From BD2-11 clade cluster bacterium bin43 (lineage in GTDB: Bacteria; Gemmatimonadota; Gemmatimonadetes; Longimicrobiales; Gaopeijiaceae): 64,000 nucleotides of DNA. Location of the stretch: NCBI GenBank assembly GCA_002238605.1, contig MPMR01000004.1, positions 124,001 through 188,000 of the forward strand, given 5' to 3'. The notes under the pieces were generated by a model. That model was not told the DNA's origin. It saw nothing but the letters and a program-made list of their open reading frames with translations, and did no database searches. Position 1 is the stretch's first letter. Every line of letters begins with the position of its first letter. The position numbers and the translations under genes are program-made. This document shows positions 54,858 through 64,000 of the stretch, in pieces.

Positions 54858-55126
54858 CAAGAACTCCTTTCGGGATTCAGTGTCGACGGGTGTTGGCGAC
54901 ACAACGGCTGATACACCGGGAGCGTGGCCAGGAGCCCGCCCGGGAACGCTGCGGTCCACTGTGACCGCTCCCCTTCCGGGACGGTCTGCGACACTACAAC
55001 TTGGATCATGGCCCCGGGTGGGGTCGGGCGGGACACGCGGACGGAATGCTCCGCTTCGGATACGCCATTTTGCCGCGCACATCAGGACGGGTTTTCCGGG
55101 ATGATCTCCGGCGCCAGCGCCACGCC

Positions 55127-57730
55127 ATGACTCAGGACACGCCGCTCATGCGCCAGTGGCGGGCCGTGAAGGCGCGCCACCGCGATGCCCTCGTGTTCAT
55201 CCGGGTGGGCGATTTCTTCGAGCTCTTCAACGAGGATGCGCGCAAGGGCGCGCGCCTGCTCGGGCTGACGCTTACGGCGCGCAACAACGGGGCGGCGCGG
55301 CAGGTTCCGCTCGCGGGGGTGCCCGCCAAGGCGCTGGACGACTACCTGCGCAAGCTGGTGAAGCTGGGTTGCCGGGTGACCATCTGCGACCAGGTCGAGG
55401 ATGCCAGGGCGGCCAAGGGGCTGGTGCGCCGCGAGGTGGTGGAGACCATTACTCCCGGCACGGTCGTCCACGACGAGCTGCTGGAGGCCCGGCGCAACAA
55501 CTTCCTGGTCGCGCTCGCGCCCGCGGGGAAGGAACTCGGCGGCCTGGCGGCCCTCGACCTGTCCACGGGCGAACTGGTGCTCGAGGTCGTGGGCGAGGAA
55601 GCCCTCGCCGCCCGCATGGGCGAGTTGGCGCCGGCCGAGCTGCTCCTGCCCGCTTCCCTGGAGGGGCGAACGGTGCCGGGCGCTGCGCCCGATACGCTGG
55701 TCACCCTCCGCGACGACTGGATCTTCGGGGAGGAGGCGGCGCGCGAGGAAGCGCGGCGCGCCTACGGAGTACTGTCCCTGCAGGGATTCGGCATCGAGGC
55801 GGGCGATGCGCCCGCGGTGCGCGCCGCGGGCGCCCTGCTCGCCTACGTCGCCGAGATCCGTCCCGGCGGGGTGGCGCACCTTCAACCTCCCGCCGTGCGC
55901 CGTCCCGGCTCGACCATGGTGGTCGACGAGATGACGCGCCGGAACCTGGAGTTGACCGAACCTCTGCGGCCGGGAGACCAGGGCGCCACCCTCATCTCGG
56001 TGCTGGACGACACCGTGACCGCCATGGGCGCGCGCACGCTGCGGAGCTGGCTGCTGGCGCCGCTGGTGGAAGCAGCCGCCATCTGGAAGCGACAGGAGGT
56101 GGTGGGGGAGTTCTTCGAACGGTTCGAAGTGCGGCGTGACGTTCGCGAGGCGCTCTCCGAGGTCGCCGATCTGGAGCGGCTGGCCGGGAAGATCTCGCTC
56201 GGACGGGTCATGCCGCGCGACCTGCTCGCGCTGGCGCGTTCCCTCGACCGGGTCCCGCCGGTGCGGCGCGCGCTGGCGGCGGCCGAACTCCCCGGGCTGC
56301 GGGAGCGGGGCGCCCGGCTCGACGCCATGGAGGACGTGCGCGAGCTGCTCGGGCGGGCCATCGCCCCCGACGCACCCGCGACGCTGCAGGAAGGCGGCGT
56401 CATCCGGGCCGGGTACGACACGGCCCTGGACGCGCTCCGCCAGACCCGCGGCGATGCGCGCACGTCGATCGCGACGCTGCAGGCCCGGGAGCGGAAACGC
56501 ACGGGCATCGCCTCGCTGAAGGTCGCCTACAACAAGGTATTCGGTTACTACCTGGAGGTGACCCGGGCCAACCTGGGCCGGGTGCCGGACGACTACGTGC
56601 GCAAGCAGACACTGGCGAACGCGGAGCGCTTCTTCACCCCCGAACTGAAGGAGTGGGAAGGCCGCATTCTGGACGCCGAGGACCGCATCGCCACCCTGGA
56701 GGCGGAACTGTTCGCCGCGGTGCGGGAGGAGGTGGCCGAGCAGGTGGGGCGGCTGCAGAGACTCGGGCGCGCGCTCGGGCGTCTCGATGCGCTGACAGGA
56801 CTCGCGGAGGTGGCTGAGCGGAGCGGCTACGTCCGTCCGGAAATCCATTCCGGCTATGCCGTCGAGGTACGCGCCGGGCGGCACCCCGTGGTGGAGGCGG
56901 TGATGCCCGCGGGCAGCTTCGTGCCCAACGATCTGGTTCTGGAGGAAGACGGTCGGGTGGTCGTGCTGACCGGCCCCAACATGGCGGGCAAGAGCACCAT
57001 CCTGCGGCAGGCGGGGCTCATCCAGCTGCTCGCCCAGATGGGGTCCTTCGTGCCCGCGGACCGGGCAAGACTGCCGGTCTGCGACCGGATCTTCACCCGG
57101 GTCGGGGCGAGCGACAACCTGGCCCGCGGCCAATCGACCTTCATGGTCGAAATGCACGAATCGGCGGCGATCGTCCACGGCGCCACCGCGGACAGCCTGG
57201 TGCTGCTGGACGAGATCGGACGCGGCACCTCCACCTACGACGGGGTCTCCATCGCGTGGGCGGTCACCGAGCATCTGCACGAGGTGGTCGGCGCCAAGAC
57301 CATCTTCGCGACCCACTACCACGAGCTCACCCAGCTGGGCGAACTGCTCCCGGCGGTGCGCAACCTGAACGTGGCGGTGCGCGAATCCGGCGAGGACATC
57401 GTATTCCTGCGTCGTCTGGAGGAGGGGGGCGCCGACCGGTCCTACGGAATCCAGGTGGCGCGGCTGGCCGGGATGCCGCCGGCCATCGTGGAGCGGGCAA
57501 AGGAACTTCTGGCGGAACTGGAGGGAAGACGTACACATGACGGAGGGTGCCTGGGGCGTCAGGGTGAACGTCGCCCTTCTTCGGCCGTTGAGCCCGGCCA
57601 GCTCTCTCTCTTCGCGGCGGAAGCCGAGCTGTGCGCCCGCCTTCAGGAGATCGATCTCGACAACATGACCCCACTGGAATCCATGACACTGCTCGCGGAA
57701 CTGCGCCGTCTCGCGCGCGGGGCGCGTTAG
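55127..57730 (+). CDS. mutS: DNA mismatch repair protein MutS
   Basis: 867 residues, ATG at 55127. Mismatch-recognition FxE motif in RVGDFFELF near the N-terminus, connector and lever regions, then the ABC-type ATPase: GPNMAGKST (from ~616), DEIGRGTSTYDG and the TIFATHYHEL switch. The C-terminal GQLSLF-containing tail fits a beta-clamp-binding segment (QLSLF). Full-length MutS1. Next gene starts 2 bases after its stop. Confidence 0.96.
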   Translation: MTQDTPLMRQWRAVKARHRDALVFIRVGDFFELFNEDARKGARLLGLTLTARNNGAARQVPLAGVPAKALDDYLRKLVKLGCRVTICDQVEDARAAKGLVRREVVETITPGTVVHDELLEARRNNFLVALAPAGKELGGLAALDLSTGELVLEVVGEEALAARMGELAPAELLLPASLEGRTVPGAAPDTLVTLRDDWIFGEEAAREEARRAYGVLSLQGFGIEAGDAPAVRAAGALLAYVAEIRPGGVAHLQPPAVRRPGSTMVVDEMTRRNLELTEPLRPGDQGATLISVLDDTVTAMGARTLRSWLLAPLVEAAAIWKRQEVVGEFFERFEVRRDVREALSEVADLERLAGKISLGRVMPRDLLALARSLDRVPPVRRALAAAELPGLRERGARLDAMEDVRELLGRAIAPDAPATLQEGGVIRAGYDTALDALRQTRGDARTSIATLQARERKRTGIASLKVAYNKVFGYYLEVTRANLGRVPDDYVRKQTLANAERFFTPELKEWEGRILDAEDRIATLEAELFAAVREEVAEQVGRLQRLGRALGRLDALTGLAEVAERSGYVRPEIHSGYAVEVRAGRHPVVEAVMPAGSFVPNDLVLEEDGRVVVLTGPNMAGKSTILRQAGLIQLLAQMGSFVPADRARLPVCDRIFTRVGASDNLARGQSTFMVEMHESAAIVHGATADSLVLLDEIGRGTSTYDGVSIAWAVTEHLHEVVGAKTIFATHYHELTQLGELLPAVRNLNVAVRESGEDIVFLRRLEEGGADRSYGIQVARLAGMPPAIVERAKELLAELEGRRTHDGGCLGRQGERRPSSAVEPGQLSLFAAEAELCARLQEIDLDNMTPLESMTLLAELRRLARGAR

Positions 57731-57732
57731 AC

Positions 57733-58164
57733 ATGCCGGCGCCGCTCCCGCCTTCAGGGCGCCTTGCCGGCCCGGTGCCTCGCCGCTCTCGCCGCGCGCG
57801 TGGCTTCATCCACGGAATGCTGGCGATCCCGACCCTGGGCGTGTCCTGGCTCACAGCCTGCGCCGGCGATGCCGAGGTGGAGGATCCCGCGCCCCTGGGC
57901 GACGCCGTCCCCATCGAATACCCGCTCGAGATGTGGGATCAGGGAATCGAGGGCGAGACGGTGCTCCAGGTCCGCGTCAACGAGCTGGGTGAGGTGGATT
58001 CCGTCGCGGTGGTCGAGACCAGCGGGCACGAGTCGCTCGATTCGGCCGCGGCCGAGGGCGCGCGCGCGATGATCTTCCATCCCGCGCGGAGGGACGGGCG
58101 TGATGTTCCGGTGTGGGTACGCATGCCGGTGCAGTTCTCCAGGCGGTCGAGCCCCGAACCTTGA
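57733..58164 (+). CDS. Lipoprotein with TonB C-terminal domain
   Basis: 143 residues. A basic N-terminus (RRSRRARGF), a hydrophobic segment and WLTAC as a likely lipobox. The rest is one TonB/TolA C-terminal-like domain: GETVLQVRVNELGEVDSVAVVETSGHESLD, given in part as VLQVRVNELGEVDSV, and the closing ARRDGRDVPVWVRMPVQF. A classic TonB has a Pro-rich linker and an uncleaved membrane helix; both are missing. It is probably co-transcribed with mutS. Role unknown. Confidence 0.8.
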   Translation: MPAPLPPSGRLAGPVPRRSRRARGFIHGMLAIPTLGVSWLTACAGDAEVEDPAPLGDAVPIEYPLEMWDQGIEGETVLQVRVNELGEVDSVAVVETSGHESLDSAAAEGARAMIFHPARRDGRDVPVWVRMPVQFSRRSSPEP

Positions 58165-58192
58165 TGGCCGCCCGCAGGGAAGGATCGTGGCG

Positions 58193-59584
58193 ATGAGCGT
58201 CCGCCATCGAGAGCCCTACGACAACGTGATGGAGATGGTGGGGTGGACCCCGCTGGTGCGTTTGCACGGTGTCGCCGCGGACTGCCGCACCCCCGTCTAC
58301 GGGAAGTGCGAGTTCATGAGCCCCGGCGGTTCGGTGAAGGATCGCATCGGCCTCGCCCTGGTGAGCGCGGCGGAGCGGGACGGAACCCTGCGCCCGGGCG
58401 GCGTGATCGTCGAAGCCACCAGCGGGAACACCGGACTGGCGCTCGCGATGGCCGCGGCAACGCGCGGGTATCGCTGCGTCTTCACCATGCCGGACAAGAT
58501 GAGCCAGGAGAAGGTGAAGCTGCTGCGCGCCTTCGGGGCGGAGGTGGTGATCACCCCCACGGCCGTCGGGCCCGACCATCCCGACCACTACCAGCAGGTC
58601 GCCCGCCGCATCACCCGGGAGACCCCCGGCGCCGTACTGGCCGACCAGTTCTACAACCTCGAGAACCCGAAGGCCCACTACGCCACGACAGGCCCCGAAC
58701 TCTGGGAACAGAGCGGAGGCCGCATCACACACCTGGTGGGCGGGGCGGGCACCGGAGGGACCATCTCCGGCACCGGCGCATACCTGAAGGAGAGGAATCC
58801 GGCGGTCGAGGTGGTGGGCGTGGATCCGGTGGGGTCGGTGATTTCCTCCTTCTTCAACACCGGCGAGATGGGGGAGGGGCACCCGTACCTGGTTGAGGGA
58901 CTCGGCAACGACAAGATCCCCGGCGCGCTGAACCTCGACGTGGTGGACGCGTACGTGACCGTCAAGGACGGCGAAGCCTTCCGCATGGCGCGCCGGCTGA
59001 CCACGGAGGAGGGACTCTTCGTGGGCGGCTCGTCCGGGCTGAACACGCACGCCGCGGTGGAGCTGGCCCGCCGGCTCGACGACCCGGAGGCCTTCGTGGT
59101 CGCGATTCTGTGCGACTGGGGAGAGCACTACCTTACCAAGATGTACGACGACGAATGGATGCGTGAGAACGGTTTCCTGGAACGCCCGCGCAGGAGCGTC
59201 CACGACCTCGTGCGCGCCAAGGAACCGCTCGACTTCCGACTGCTGACGGCAACGCCCGCCACCCCCGTGCGCATGGCGGTGTCCACCTTGAGCAGCCACG
59301 GGATTTCACAGCTCCCGGTGGTTCGGGACGGGGATTGCGTGGGCTCGCTGAGCGAGGGAAGGCTCATGGCACGGGTCATCCAGGACCCGGGAGTCCTGGA
59401 CCACCCGGTGGAGACCGTGATGGGCTCGCCCTTCCCGGTGGTGGACAGCCATCTCGACGCCGAGAAGGCGACCCGGCTGCTGACCCGCGAAAACCCCGCG
59501 GTCCTGGTGAGGGCCAACGGAAGGCTGGAAGACATTCTCACCCGCTTCGACATCGTGCGCACGCTCACGGGAGCGGCCCGTTGA
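58193..59584 (+). CDS. Cystathionine beta-synthase with CBS domains
   Basis: 463 residues, ATG at 58193. PLP lysine K49 in SPGGSVKDRIG, phosphate-binding EATSGNTGLALA and GAGTGGTISGTGAYLKE mark the cysteine synthase/CBS fold. The C-terminal ~115 residues contain two CBS motifs (LLTATPATPVRMAVSTLSSHGI and MGSPFPVVDSHLDAEKATRLL, in parts), which in the human enzyme mediate S-adenosylmethionine control. It condenses serine with homocysteine in transsulfuration. Confidence 0.93.
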   Translation: MSVRHREPYDNVMEMVGWTPLVRLHGVAADCRTPVYGKCEFMSPGGSVKDRIGLALVSAAERDGTLRPGGVIVEATSGNTGLALAMAAATRGYRCVFTMPDKMSQEKVKLLRAFGAEVVITPTAVGPDHPDHYQQVARRITRETPGAVLADQFYNLENPKAHYATTGPELWEQSGGRITHLVGGAGTGGTISGTGAYLKERNPAVEVVGVDPVGSVISSFFNTGEMGEGHPYLVEGLGNDKIPGALNLDVVDAYVTVKDGEAFRMARRLTTEEGLFVGGSSGLNTHAAVELARRLDDPEAFVVAILCDWGEHYLTKMYDDEWMRENGFLERPRRSVHDLVRAKEPLDFRLLTATPATPVRMAVSTLSSHGISQLPVVRDGDCVGSLSEGRLMARVIQDPGVLDHPVETVMGSPFPVVDSHLDAEKATRLLTRENPAVLVRANGRLEDILTRFDIVRTLTGAAR

Positions 59585-59606
59585 GCGGCGCCCGGCGGGG
59601 AATGCG

Positions 59607-60635
59607 GTGATGAAGGTCGCCGTGCTCATGGGCGGGACGTCCGAGGAACGGCCGGTATCGCTGGTCTCGGGCGCCGCGGTCGCCGCCGCGCTGCGCGGCC
59701 GCGGCCATGAGGTCGTGGCGGTGGACCCGGCGTCGGGCGTGCTCGGCCGGGAGCGGGAACGCGAGCTGCGCGAGTCGGGGGTGGCCCGGGAGGCGCCGCC
59801 CTCCGCGGGACCGGGCGGGAGCGACCCCCTCCTCCTCCTCGACGAGGCGTTGCGGGCGTGCGCGCCCGAGGTGGTCTTCCCGGCGCTCCATGGCGGGACC
59901 GGCGAGGACGGCACCGTGCAGTCGCTGCTCGACCTGATCGGGATCCCCTATGCGGGGAGCGGACACACCGGCTGCGCCCTGGCCATGGACAAGGACCTCA
60001 CCAAGCGGCTGCTGCGCGACGCCGGCATCCCGACGCCCGAGTGGATTGCCGGTCGCGCGCCCGCGGACCGCGCCGTCGCCGGGCTGGGGCTTCCCCTGAT
60101 CGTCAAGCCGCCGAGGGGCGGGTCGACGCTGGGACTCACGCTGGTGCATCGCGCCGACGAGATCCCCGCCGCGGAGGAGCAGGCGCTCGCGTACGGCGGC
60201 GAGGTCATGTTCGAGCGCTACGTTCGGGGACGGGAGCTGACGGTGGGCATTCTGGGGGAGCAGGCGCTCCCGCCGGGCGAAATCATCCCCGAAAACGAGA
60301 TCTTCGACTACGAGTGCAAGTATCAGCCGGGGATGGCGCGCGAGATCTTCCCGGCCCGCATCCCGGAGGACATCGCCGCCACGCTGCGCCGGCAGGCGCT
60401 CGCCGTGCACCGCGTCCTCCGGCTCGACGGCTTCAGCCGGGTCGACTTCATCCTGGACTCCGCGGGCACCCCCTGGTGCCTCGAGGCGAACGCGCTTCCG
60501 GGCCTGACGCCCGCCAGCCTGCTGCCGCGGGCAGGACGCGCCGCCGGGCTGTCCTTCGGCGAACTGTGCGAGCACATCGCCGCCCTGGCTCTGTCCGGAC
60601 GCGCCGCGCCCGTCGCCGCCGGATCGCGCGCATGA
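59607..60635 (+). CDS. ddl: D-alanine-D-alanine ligase
   Basis: 342 residues from the GTG at 59607; the ATG at 59610 is the next codon and equally likely. ATP-grasp fold: VLMGGTSEERPVSLVSG, VFPALHGGTGEDGTVQSLL, IVKPPRGGSTLGLT, FERYVRGRELTVGIL and CLEANALPGLTPASLLP. It makes the dipeptide for peptidoglycan. There are fewer residues than usual between HGG and the ATP domain, but every block is present. Stop overlaps the rhomboid start by ATGA. Confidence 0.93.
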   Translation: MMKVAVLMGGTSEERPVSLVSGAAVAAALRGRGHEVVAVDPASGVLGRERERELRESGVAREAPPSAGPGGSDPLLLLDEALRACAPEVVFPALHGGTGEDGTVQSLLDLIGIPYAGSGHTGCALAMDKDLTKRLLRDAGIPTPEWIAGRAPADRAVAGLGLPLIVKPPRGGSTLGLTLVHRADEIPAAEEQALAYGGEVMFERYVRGRELTVGILGEQALPPGEIIPENEIFDYECKYQPGMAREIFPARIPEDIAATLRRQALAVHRVLRLDGFSRVDFILDSAGTPWCLEANALPGLTPASLLPRAGRAAGLSFGELCEHIAALALSGRAAPVAAGSRA

Positions 60636-61486
60636 CCTGGTCGTCGTTCCAGCCGGGCTACGGCGCCTCCGTACTCACGCCCTGGGTGAAGCGACTGCTG
60701 ATCGCCAACGCGGCGATCTTCCTGCTCATGTGGGTCAGCGGGAGCGCCGGCTTCTTCGTGGAGTGGTTCGCGTTCCGGCCGTCCCGCATCCTCACCCGCC
60801 CCTGGGGCGCGCTCACCTACATGTTCCTGCACGCGGGCTTCTGGCATGTGTTCATCAACATGCTGATGCTGTTCTTCTTCGGCATGCCGCTGGAGCGCCG
60901 CTGGGGTTCGCGCGAGTTCATCAAATACTATCTGCTGTGCGGACTCGGAGGAGTGGCCCTCAGCTTCGTCTTCCAGTCCTCTTCGATCATCGGCGCGTCG
61001 GCGGCGGTGTACGGCCTGATGGTCGCCTTCGCCATGACCTGGCCGGACGCGCCCATCTACATCTGGGGGATCTTTCCGGTCAAGGCGAAATGGCTGGCCG
61101 CCTTCCTCTTCGTGGTGAGCACGCTGAGCGCCTTCGGAGGAGGGGGGGACGGGATCGCCCACTTCGCCCACCTGGGCGGCCTGGTCACGGGGTTCGTCTA
61201 CCTCAGGACCGACTGGCGAACCCCCGCGTGGCTGCCGGGGCGCGGCAGCGGCGGCTCCTCCCGTGCGGGCGGAAGATCCGGTTCCGGCACGACGCCCGGA
61301 CGGCGGCCGACCCCCCCAGCGGATCCCACCGGTCGCCCGGAAGGTTGGCGGAGAGGCGACGAGGAAGCCCTGCTGGACGAAGTGGACGCCATCCTCGACA
61401 AGATCTCGCGCAGCGGGATGAGGTCGCTCACGCGCAAGGAACTCGAACTCCTCAACGAGGTTTCCCGCCGGCGCCGCTCTTCCTAG
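60632..61486 (+). CDS. Rhomboid family intramembrane serine protease
   Basis: 284 residues with about six membrane helices. Catalytic Ser123 in IIGASAAVYGL and His180 in AHLGGLVTG; HVFINM supplies the helix-2 oxyanion region. It cleaves membrane proteins within the bilayer. The soluble C-terminal ~90 residues have a Gly/Ser/Arg linker and a charged helix (EALLDEVDAILDKISRSGMRSLTRKEL, in part), which resembles tails of rhomboids in Actinobacteria and relatives. Follows ddl with a 4-base overlap. Confidence 0.92.
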   Translation: MTWSSFQPGYGASVLTPWVKRLLIANAAIFLLMWVSGSAGFFVEWFAFRPSRILTRPWGALTYMFLHAGFWHVFINMLMLFFFGMPLERRWGSREFIKYYLLCGLGGVALSFVFQSSSIIGASAAVYGLMVAFAMTWPDAPIYIWGIFPVKAKWLAAFLFVVSTLSAFGGGGDGIAHFAHLGGLVTGFVYLRTDWRTPAWLPGRGSGGSSRAGGRSGSGTTPGRRPTPPADPTGRPEGWRRGDEEALLDEVDAILDKISRSGMRSLTRKELELLNEVSRRRRSS

Positions 61487-61565
61487 CTTCTGCTCCCGGC
61501 CGAATTCGCCGAAACGACGACGCCGCGCCGCGTCGCCCGACTCAAAACACGTTTCAGGAGGCCAG

Positions 61566-63656
61566 ATGGCGGAAGGGAAGGAGTACCTGACGGAGGATAT
61601 TCGCAACGTGGCCATACTCGGCCACGGCGGCTCCGGCAAGACCATGCTGGTGGACGCCCTTGCATTCGTGGGAGGGACGGCCCGGCGCAAGGGCAATGTG
61701 GCGGAGGGACACGCCCTCACGATGACCGCGCCCGAGGAGATTCAGCAGGGGATCTCGATGCAGCTCACGCCCGCCTTCAGCGAGTGGAAGGGGACGAAGA
61801 TCAACCTGATCGATACGCCCGGATACCTGGACTTCACGGGGGAGGCCCTGGCTGCGGTGCGGGTGGCGGACGCGGCCGTCATCGTGGTGAGCGCGACCTC
61901 GGGCGTCGAGGTCGGGGCCGAACGGGTGTGGCGCTACTGCGAGGAGCGCGGCATCCCGCGCATGTTCTTCGTCTCGATGATGGACAAGGAGCACGCCGAC
62001 TTCCGCAAGGTATTCGAGAACATCAAGGAGATCCTGGCCGACAGCGCATTGCCGGTCGAGATACCGGTGGGCGAGGGACCCGGCTTCCGCGGGATCATCA
62101 ACCTGTTCAGCGGACGCACCCACATGTATCGGGAAGGCTCCGCCACCGGCGAATACGACGAAGCCGAGGTCCCTTCCGACCTGGAGGACATCTTCGAGGA
62201 GTGGACCACGGAACTGCAGGAAACCCTGGCGACCACCGACGAGGAACTCCTGGACCGCTACCTGGAGGGCGAGGAGATCACGCGCGAGGAAGCCCTCGAG
62301 GCCATGGCCATCGCGATGGGGCGGGGCGAAGTGGTGCCCGTCTTCTGCGGCTCCTCGACGCGCGTCTACGGGATCCGGGCGCTGCTGCGCAAGATGGTCG
62401 AGCTCTTTCCCGATCCCTCCGAGTCGGGCAGCCACTCCGCCTCCCGTCCGGGCCTGGACCAGGACACGGAGCTCCAGGCGTCCGACGACGGATCGTTCGC
62501 GGCGCTGGTCTTCAAGACCGCAACCGAACCGCACGTGGGCGAGCTGTCGTATTTCCGCGTGTTCAGCGGCGTCGCCGTCAACGGGATGGAGGCGCACAAC
62601 GCCGACCGCAGCTCGAGCGAGAAGCTGAACCACGTGTCCATACCCCTGGGGCGGGAACGCCTGGAGGTGCCCCGCCTGCACGCAGGCGACATCGGCGTGG
62701 TGGCCAAGCTCAAGAACACGAGCACCAACGACACCCTGTCCTCCTCCGCCCGGCCCCTCGTCCTCCGGAAGATCGACTTCCCGGAGCCGGACGTGTCGGT
62801 GGCGATGAGGGGCGCGACCCGCGCGGATGACGACAAGATCGGCGAAGCCCTGCAGAAGCTGCACGACGAGGATCCGACCTTCCACGCCGCGTACAATCCG
62901 GAGCTGGGACAGACGATAGCGCGGGGACTCGGGGAGCTGCACCTGGACGTCCAGATGCAGCGCATGAAGCGCAAGTACAACGTCAGCGTGGAGACGGAGC
63001 AGCCCAAAATCGCCTACCGGGAGACCATCACGCGCACCGCCGAGGGACGCGGACGCTTCAAGAAGCAGACAGGCGGCCGCGGACAGTTCGGTGACTGCTG
63101 GGTGCGCCTGGCGCCCCGGCCGCGCGGCGAGGGCTACGAGTTCGTGGACAGCATCAAGGGGGGCGTCATCCCCGGGAAATACGTCCCGTCGGTGAACAAG
63201 GGCATCCAGGAGGCGGCCGGAAAAGGGGTCCTGGCCGGGTTTGCCCTGGTGGATTTCGCCGCCGAGTGCTACGACGGCTCCTACCACTCGGTGGACTCCT
63301 CCGACATCGCGTTCAAGGTGGCCGGGTCGATGGCCTTCCGCGAAGTCGCGGGCAGGGCGGGGCCGGTGCTGCTGGAACCGATCATCGAGGTCGAGGTGTC
63401 GACTCCGGACGAGTACATGGGCGACATCATGGGCGACATCACGCAGCGTCGCGGCAAGGTCCAGGGCATGGTGCCCGGCAACGGAAGCACGACCGTGCAG
63501 GCGCTCGTTCCTGAAGCCGAACTCTACAAGTACGCCACCGCTCTGCGGTCCATGACCCAGGGACGCGCCCACCACACGCGTACCCTCGCCGGGTACGAGC
63601 CGATGCCGGCACACGAGGCGCAGCAGGTGATCGAGGCGCTCAAGGCGGAGGAGTAG
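61566..63656 (+). CDS. Elongation factor G-like GTPase with altered G4
   Basis: 696 residues with all five EF-G domains: GHGGSGKT (G1, 19-26), EEIQQGISMQ (switch I), DTPGYLDFTGE (G3), then domain II, domain III (GLGELHLDVQMQRMKRKY), domain IV (GGRGQFGDCWV) and domain V (LEPIIEVEVSTPDEYMGDI). The G1 and switch sequences fit the EF-G2-like subgroup, not canonical FusA. The G4 motif, normally NKxD, reads SMMD (137-140), losing Asn and Lys that hold guanine. Function is therefore uncertain. GGAGG precedes the ATG. Confidence 0.9.
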   Translation: MAEGKEYLTEDIRNVAILGHGGSGKTMLVDALAFVGGTARRKGNVAEGHALTMTAPEEIQQGISMQLTPAFSEWKGTKINLIDTPGYLDFTGEALAAVRVADAAVIVVSATSGVEVGAERVWRYCEERGIPRMFFVSMMDKEHADFRKVFENIKEILADSALPVEIPVGEGPGFRGIINLFSGRTHMYREGSATGEYDEAEVPSDLEDIFEEWTTELQETLATTDEELLDRYLEGEEITREEALEAMAIAMGRGEVVPVFCGSSTRVYGIRALLRKMVELFPDPSESGSHSASRPGLDQDTELQASDDGSFAALVFKTATEPHVGELSYFRVFSGVAVNGMEAHNADRSSSEKLNHVSIPLGRERLEVPRLHAGDIGVVAKLKNTSTNDTLSSSARPLVLRKIDFPEPDVSVAMRGATRADDDKIGEALQKLHDEDPTFHAAYNPELGQTIARGLGELHLDVQMQRMKRKYNVSVETEQPKIAYRETITRTAEGRGRFKKQTGGRGQFGDCWVRLAPRPRGEGYEFVDSIKGGVIPGKYVPSVNKGIQEAAGKGVLAGFALVDFAAECYDGSYHSVDSSDIAFKVAGSMAFREVAGRAGPVLLEPIIEVEVSTPDEYMGDIMGDITQRRGKVQGMVPGNGSTTVQALVPEAELYKYATALRSMTQGRAHHTRTLAGYEPMPAHEAQQVIEALKAEE

Positions 63657-63671
63657 AGCAGGAGAAGGCGG

Positions 63672-64000
63672 GTGGCCGGACACAGCAAGTGGGCGCAGAT
63701 CAAGCGCAAGAAGGCCGTCAACGACGCCCGGCGCGGCCAGATGTTCACCAAGCTCATCCGCGAGCTGACGGTGGCGGCCCGCGACGGCGGCGGCGATCCC
63801 AACTTCAACCCGCGCCTGCGCCTGGCGGTAGACACCGCCAAGGCCGGGAACATGCCCCAGGAGAACATCGAGCGGGCGATCAAGAAGGGGACCGGTGAAC
63901 TCGCAGGCGTCAACTACGAGGAAGTGGTCTACGAAGGCTATGCCCCCGGCGGGGTCGCGCTCTACATCGAGACCCTGACCGACAATCCCAAGCGCACCGT
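63672..64000 (+). CDS. yebC: YebC/PmpR family protein, 5' part
   Basis: The first 109 codons of a gene that runs off the right edge. GTG start at 63672, preceded by [30 protein letters not shown] is the family opening, followed by [20 protein letters not shown] and a [20 protein letters not shown] segment. Members act as transcription regulators or help translation of proline-rich stretches. It starts 15 bases after the EF-G-like gene and may share its transcript. Confidence 0.92.
   Translation, partial: MAGHSKWAQIKRKKAVNDARRGQMFTKLIRELTVAARDGGGDPNFNPRLRLAVDTAKAGNMPQENIERAIKKGTGELAGVNYEEVVYEGYAPGGVALYIETLTDNPKRT

Overview
The window is a 64 kb piece of a high-GC Gram-negative chromosome. The content fits a free-living, aerobic member of the Gemmatimonadota or a close relative. 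The clues are a SusC/SusD pair, planctomycete-type DUF1592/DUF1552 proteins, a DUF5117-type metalloprotease, plug-only TonB proteins, many secreted proteins with short c-type haem motifs, and a type C-A-B succinate dehydrogenase operon. This placement is an inference from gene content; there is no rRNA in the window and I saw no tRNA. Coding density is high, and GTG or TTG starts and ATGA/TAATG stop-start overlaps are common.

Layout. 1-743: end of a leftward operon (PKD-like lipoprotein, then a truncated exported protein). 929-12552: two consecutive copies of a three-gene cassette, each with a DUF1592-family protein carrying two CxxCH motifs, a Tat-exported DUF1552 protein and an exported ankyrin-repeat protein ending in CxxC. 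12422-17781: leftward glucose/sorbosone dehydrogenase with an apparent C-terminal frameshift, a DUF4168-like protein, an FmdB zinc ribbon, a small cytochrome c, an EF-hand secreted protein and an AAA/DUF4143 ATPase headed by a 23-bp repeat array. 18098-26047: leftward SusC-SusD-amidohydrolase-CxxCH protein locus plus a lipoprotein. 26173-31214: squalene/phytoene synthase, class V aminotransferase and zinc metalloprotease. 31284-42014: plug-only TonB protein, MATE transporter, sdhCAB, family 5 uracil-DNA glycosylase, an NADH dehydrogenase-SelD fusion and ketopantoate reductase. 42216-45349: fumarase, whose 3' end is duplicated on the far side of a hipBA toxin-antitoxin module with three palindromic operators spaced exactly 50 bp. 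45401-64000: mostly housekeeping, with a DsbA-like protein, phosphoglycerate mutase, an M16 peptidase pair, Nudix, ECF sigma/anti-sigma, holA, cytochrome c, mutS, a TonB-domain lipoprotein, cystathionine beta-synthase, ddl, rhomboid, an EF-G-like GTPase and yebC.

How it fits together. Respiration is represented by SdhCAB, FumC and several exported cytochromes. Uptake and degradation at the cell surface are represented by SusCD, the amidohydrolase, the metalloproteases and the duplicated DUF1592/DUF1552/ankyrin cassettes. The cassettes are the best candidate here for an uncharacterised system: all three products of each copy carry export signals, two carry cysteine motifs suited to haem or thiol chemistry, and the whole set has been duplicated as a unit. 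The most specific sign of horizontal insertion is the hipBA module flanked by a 35-bp near-perfect repeat of the fumC 3' end.
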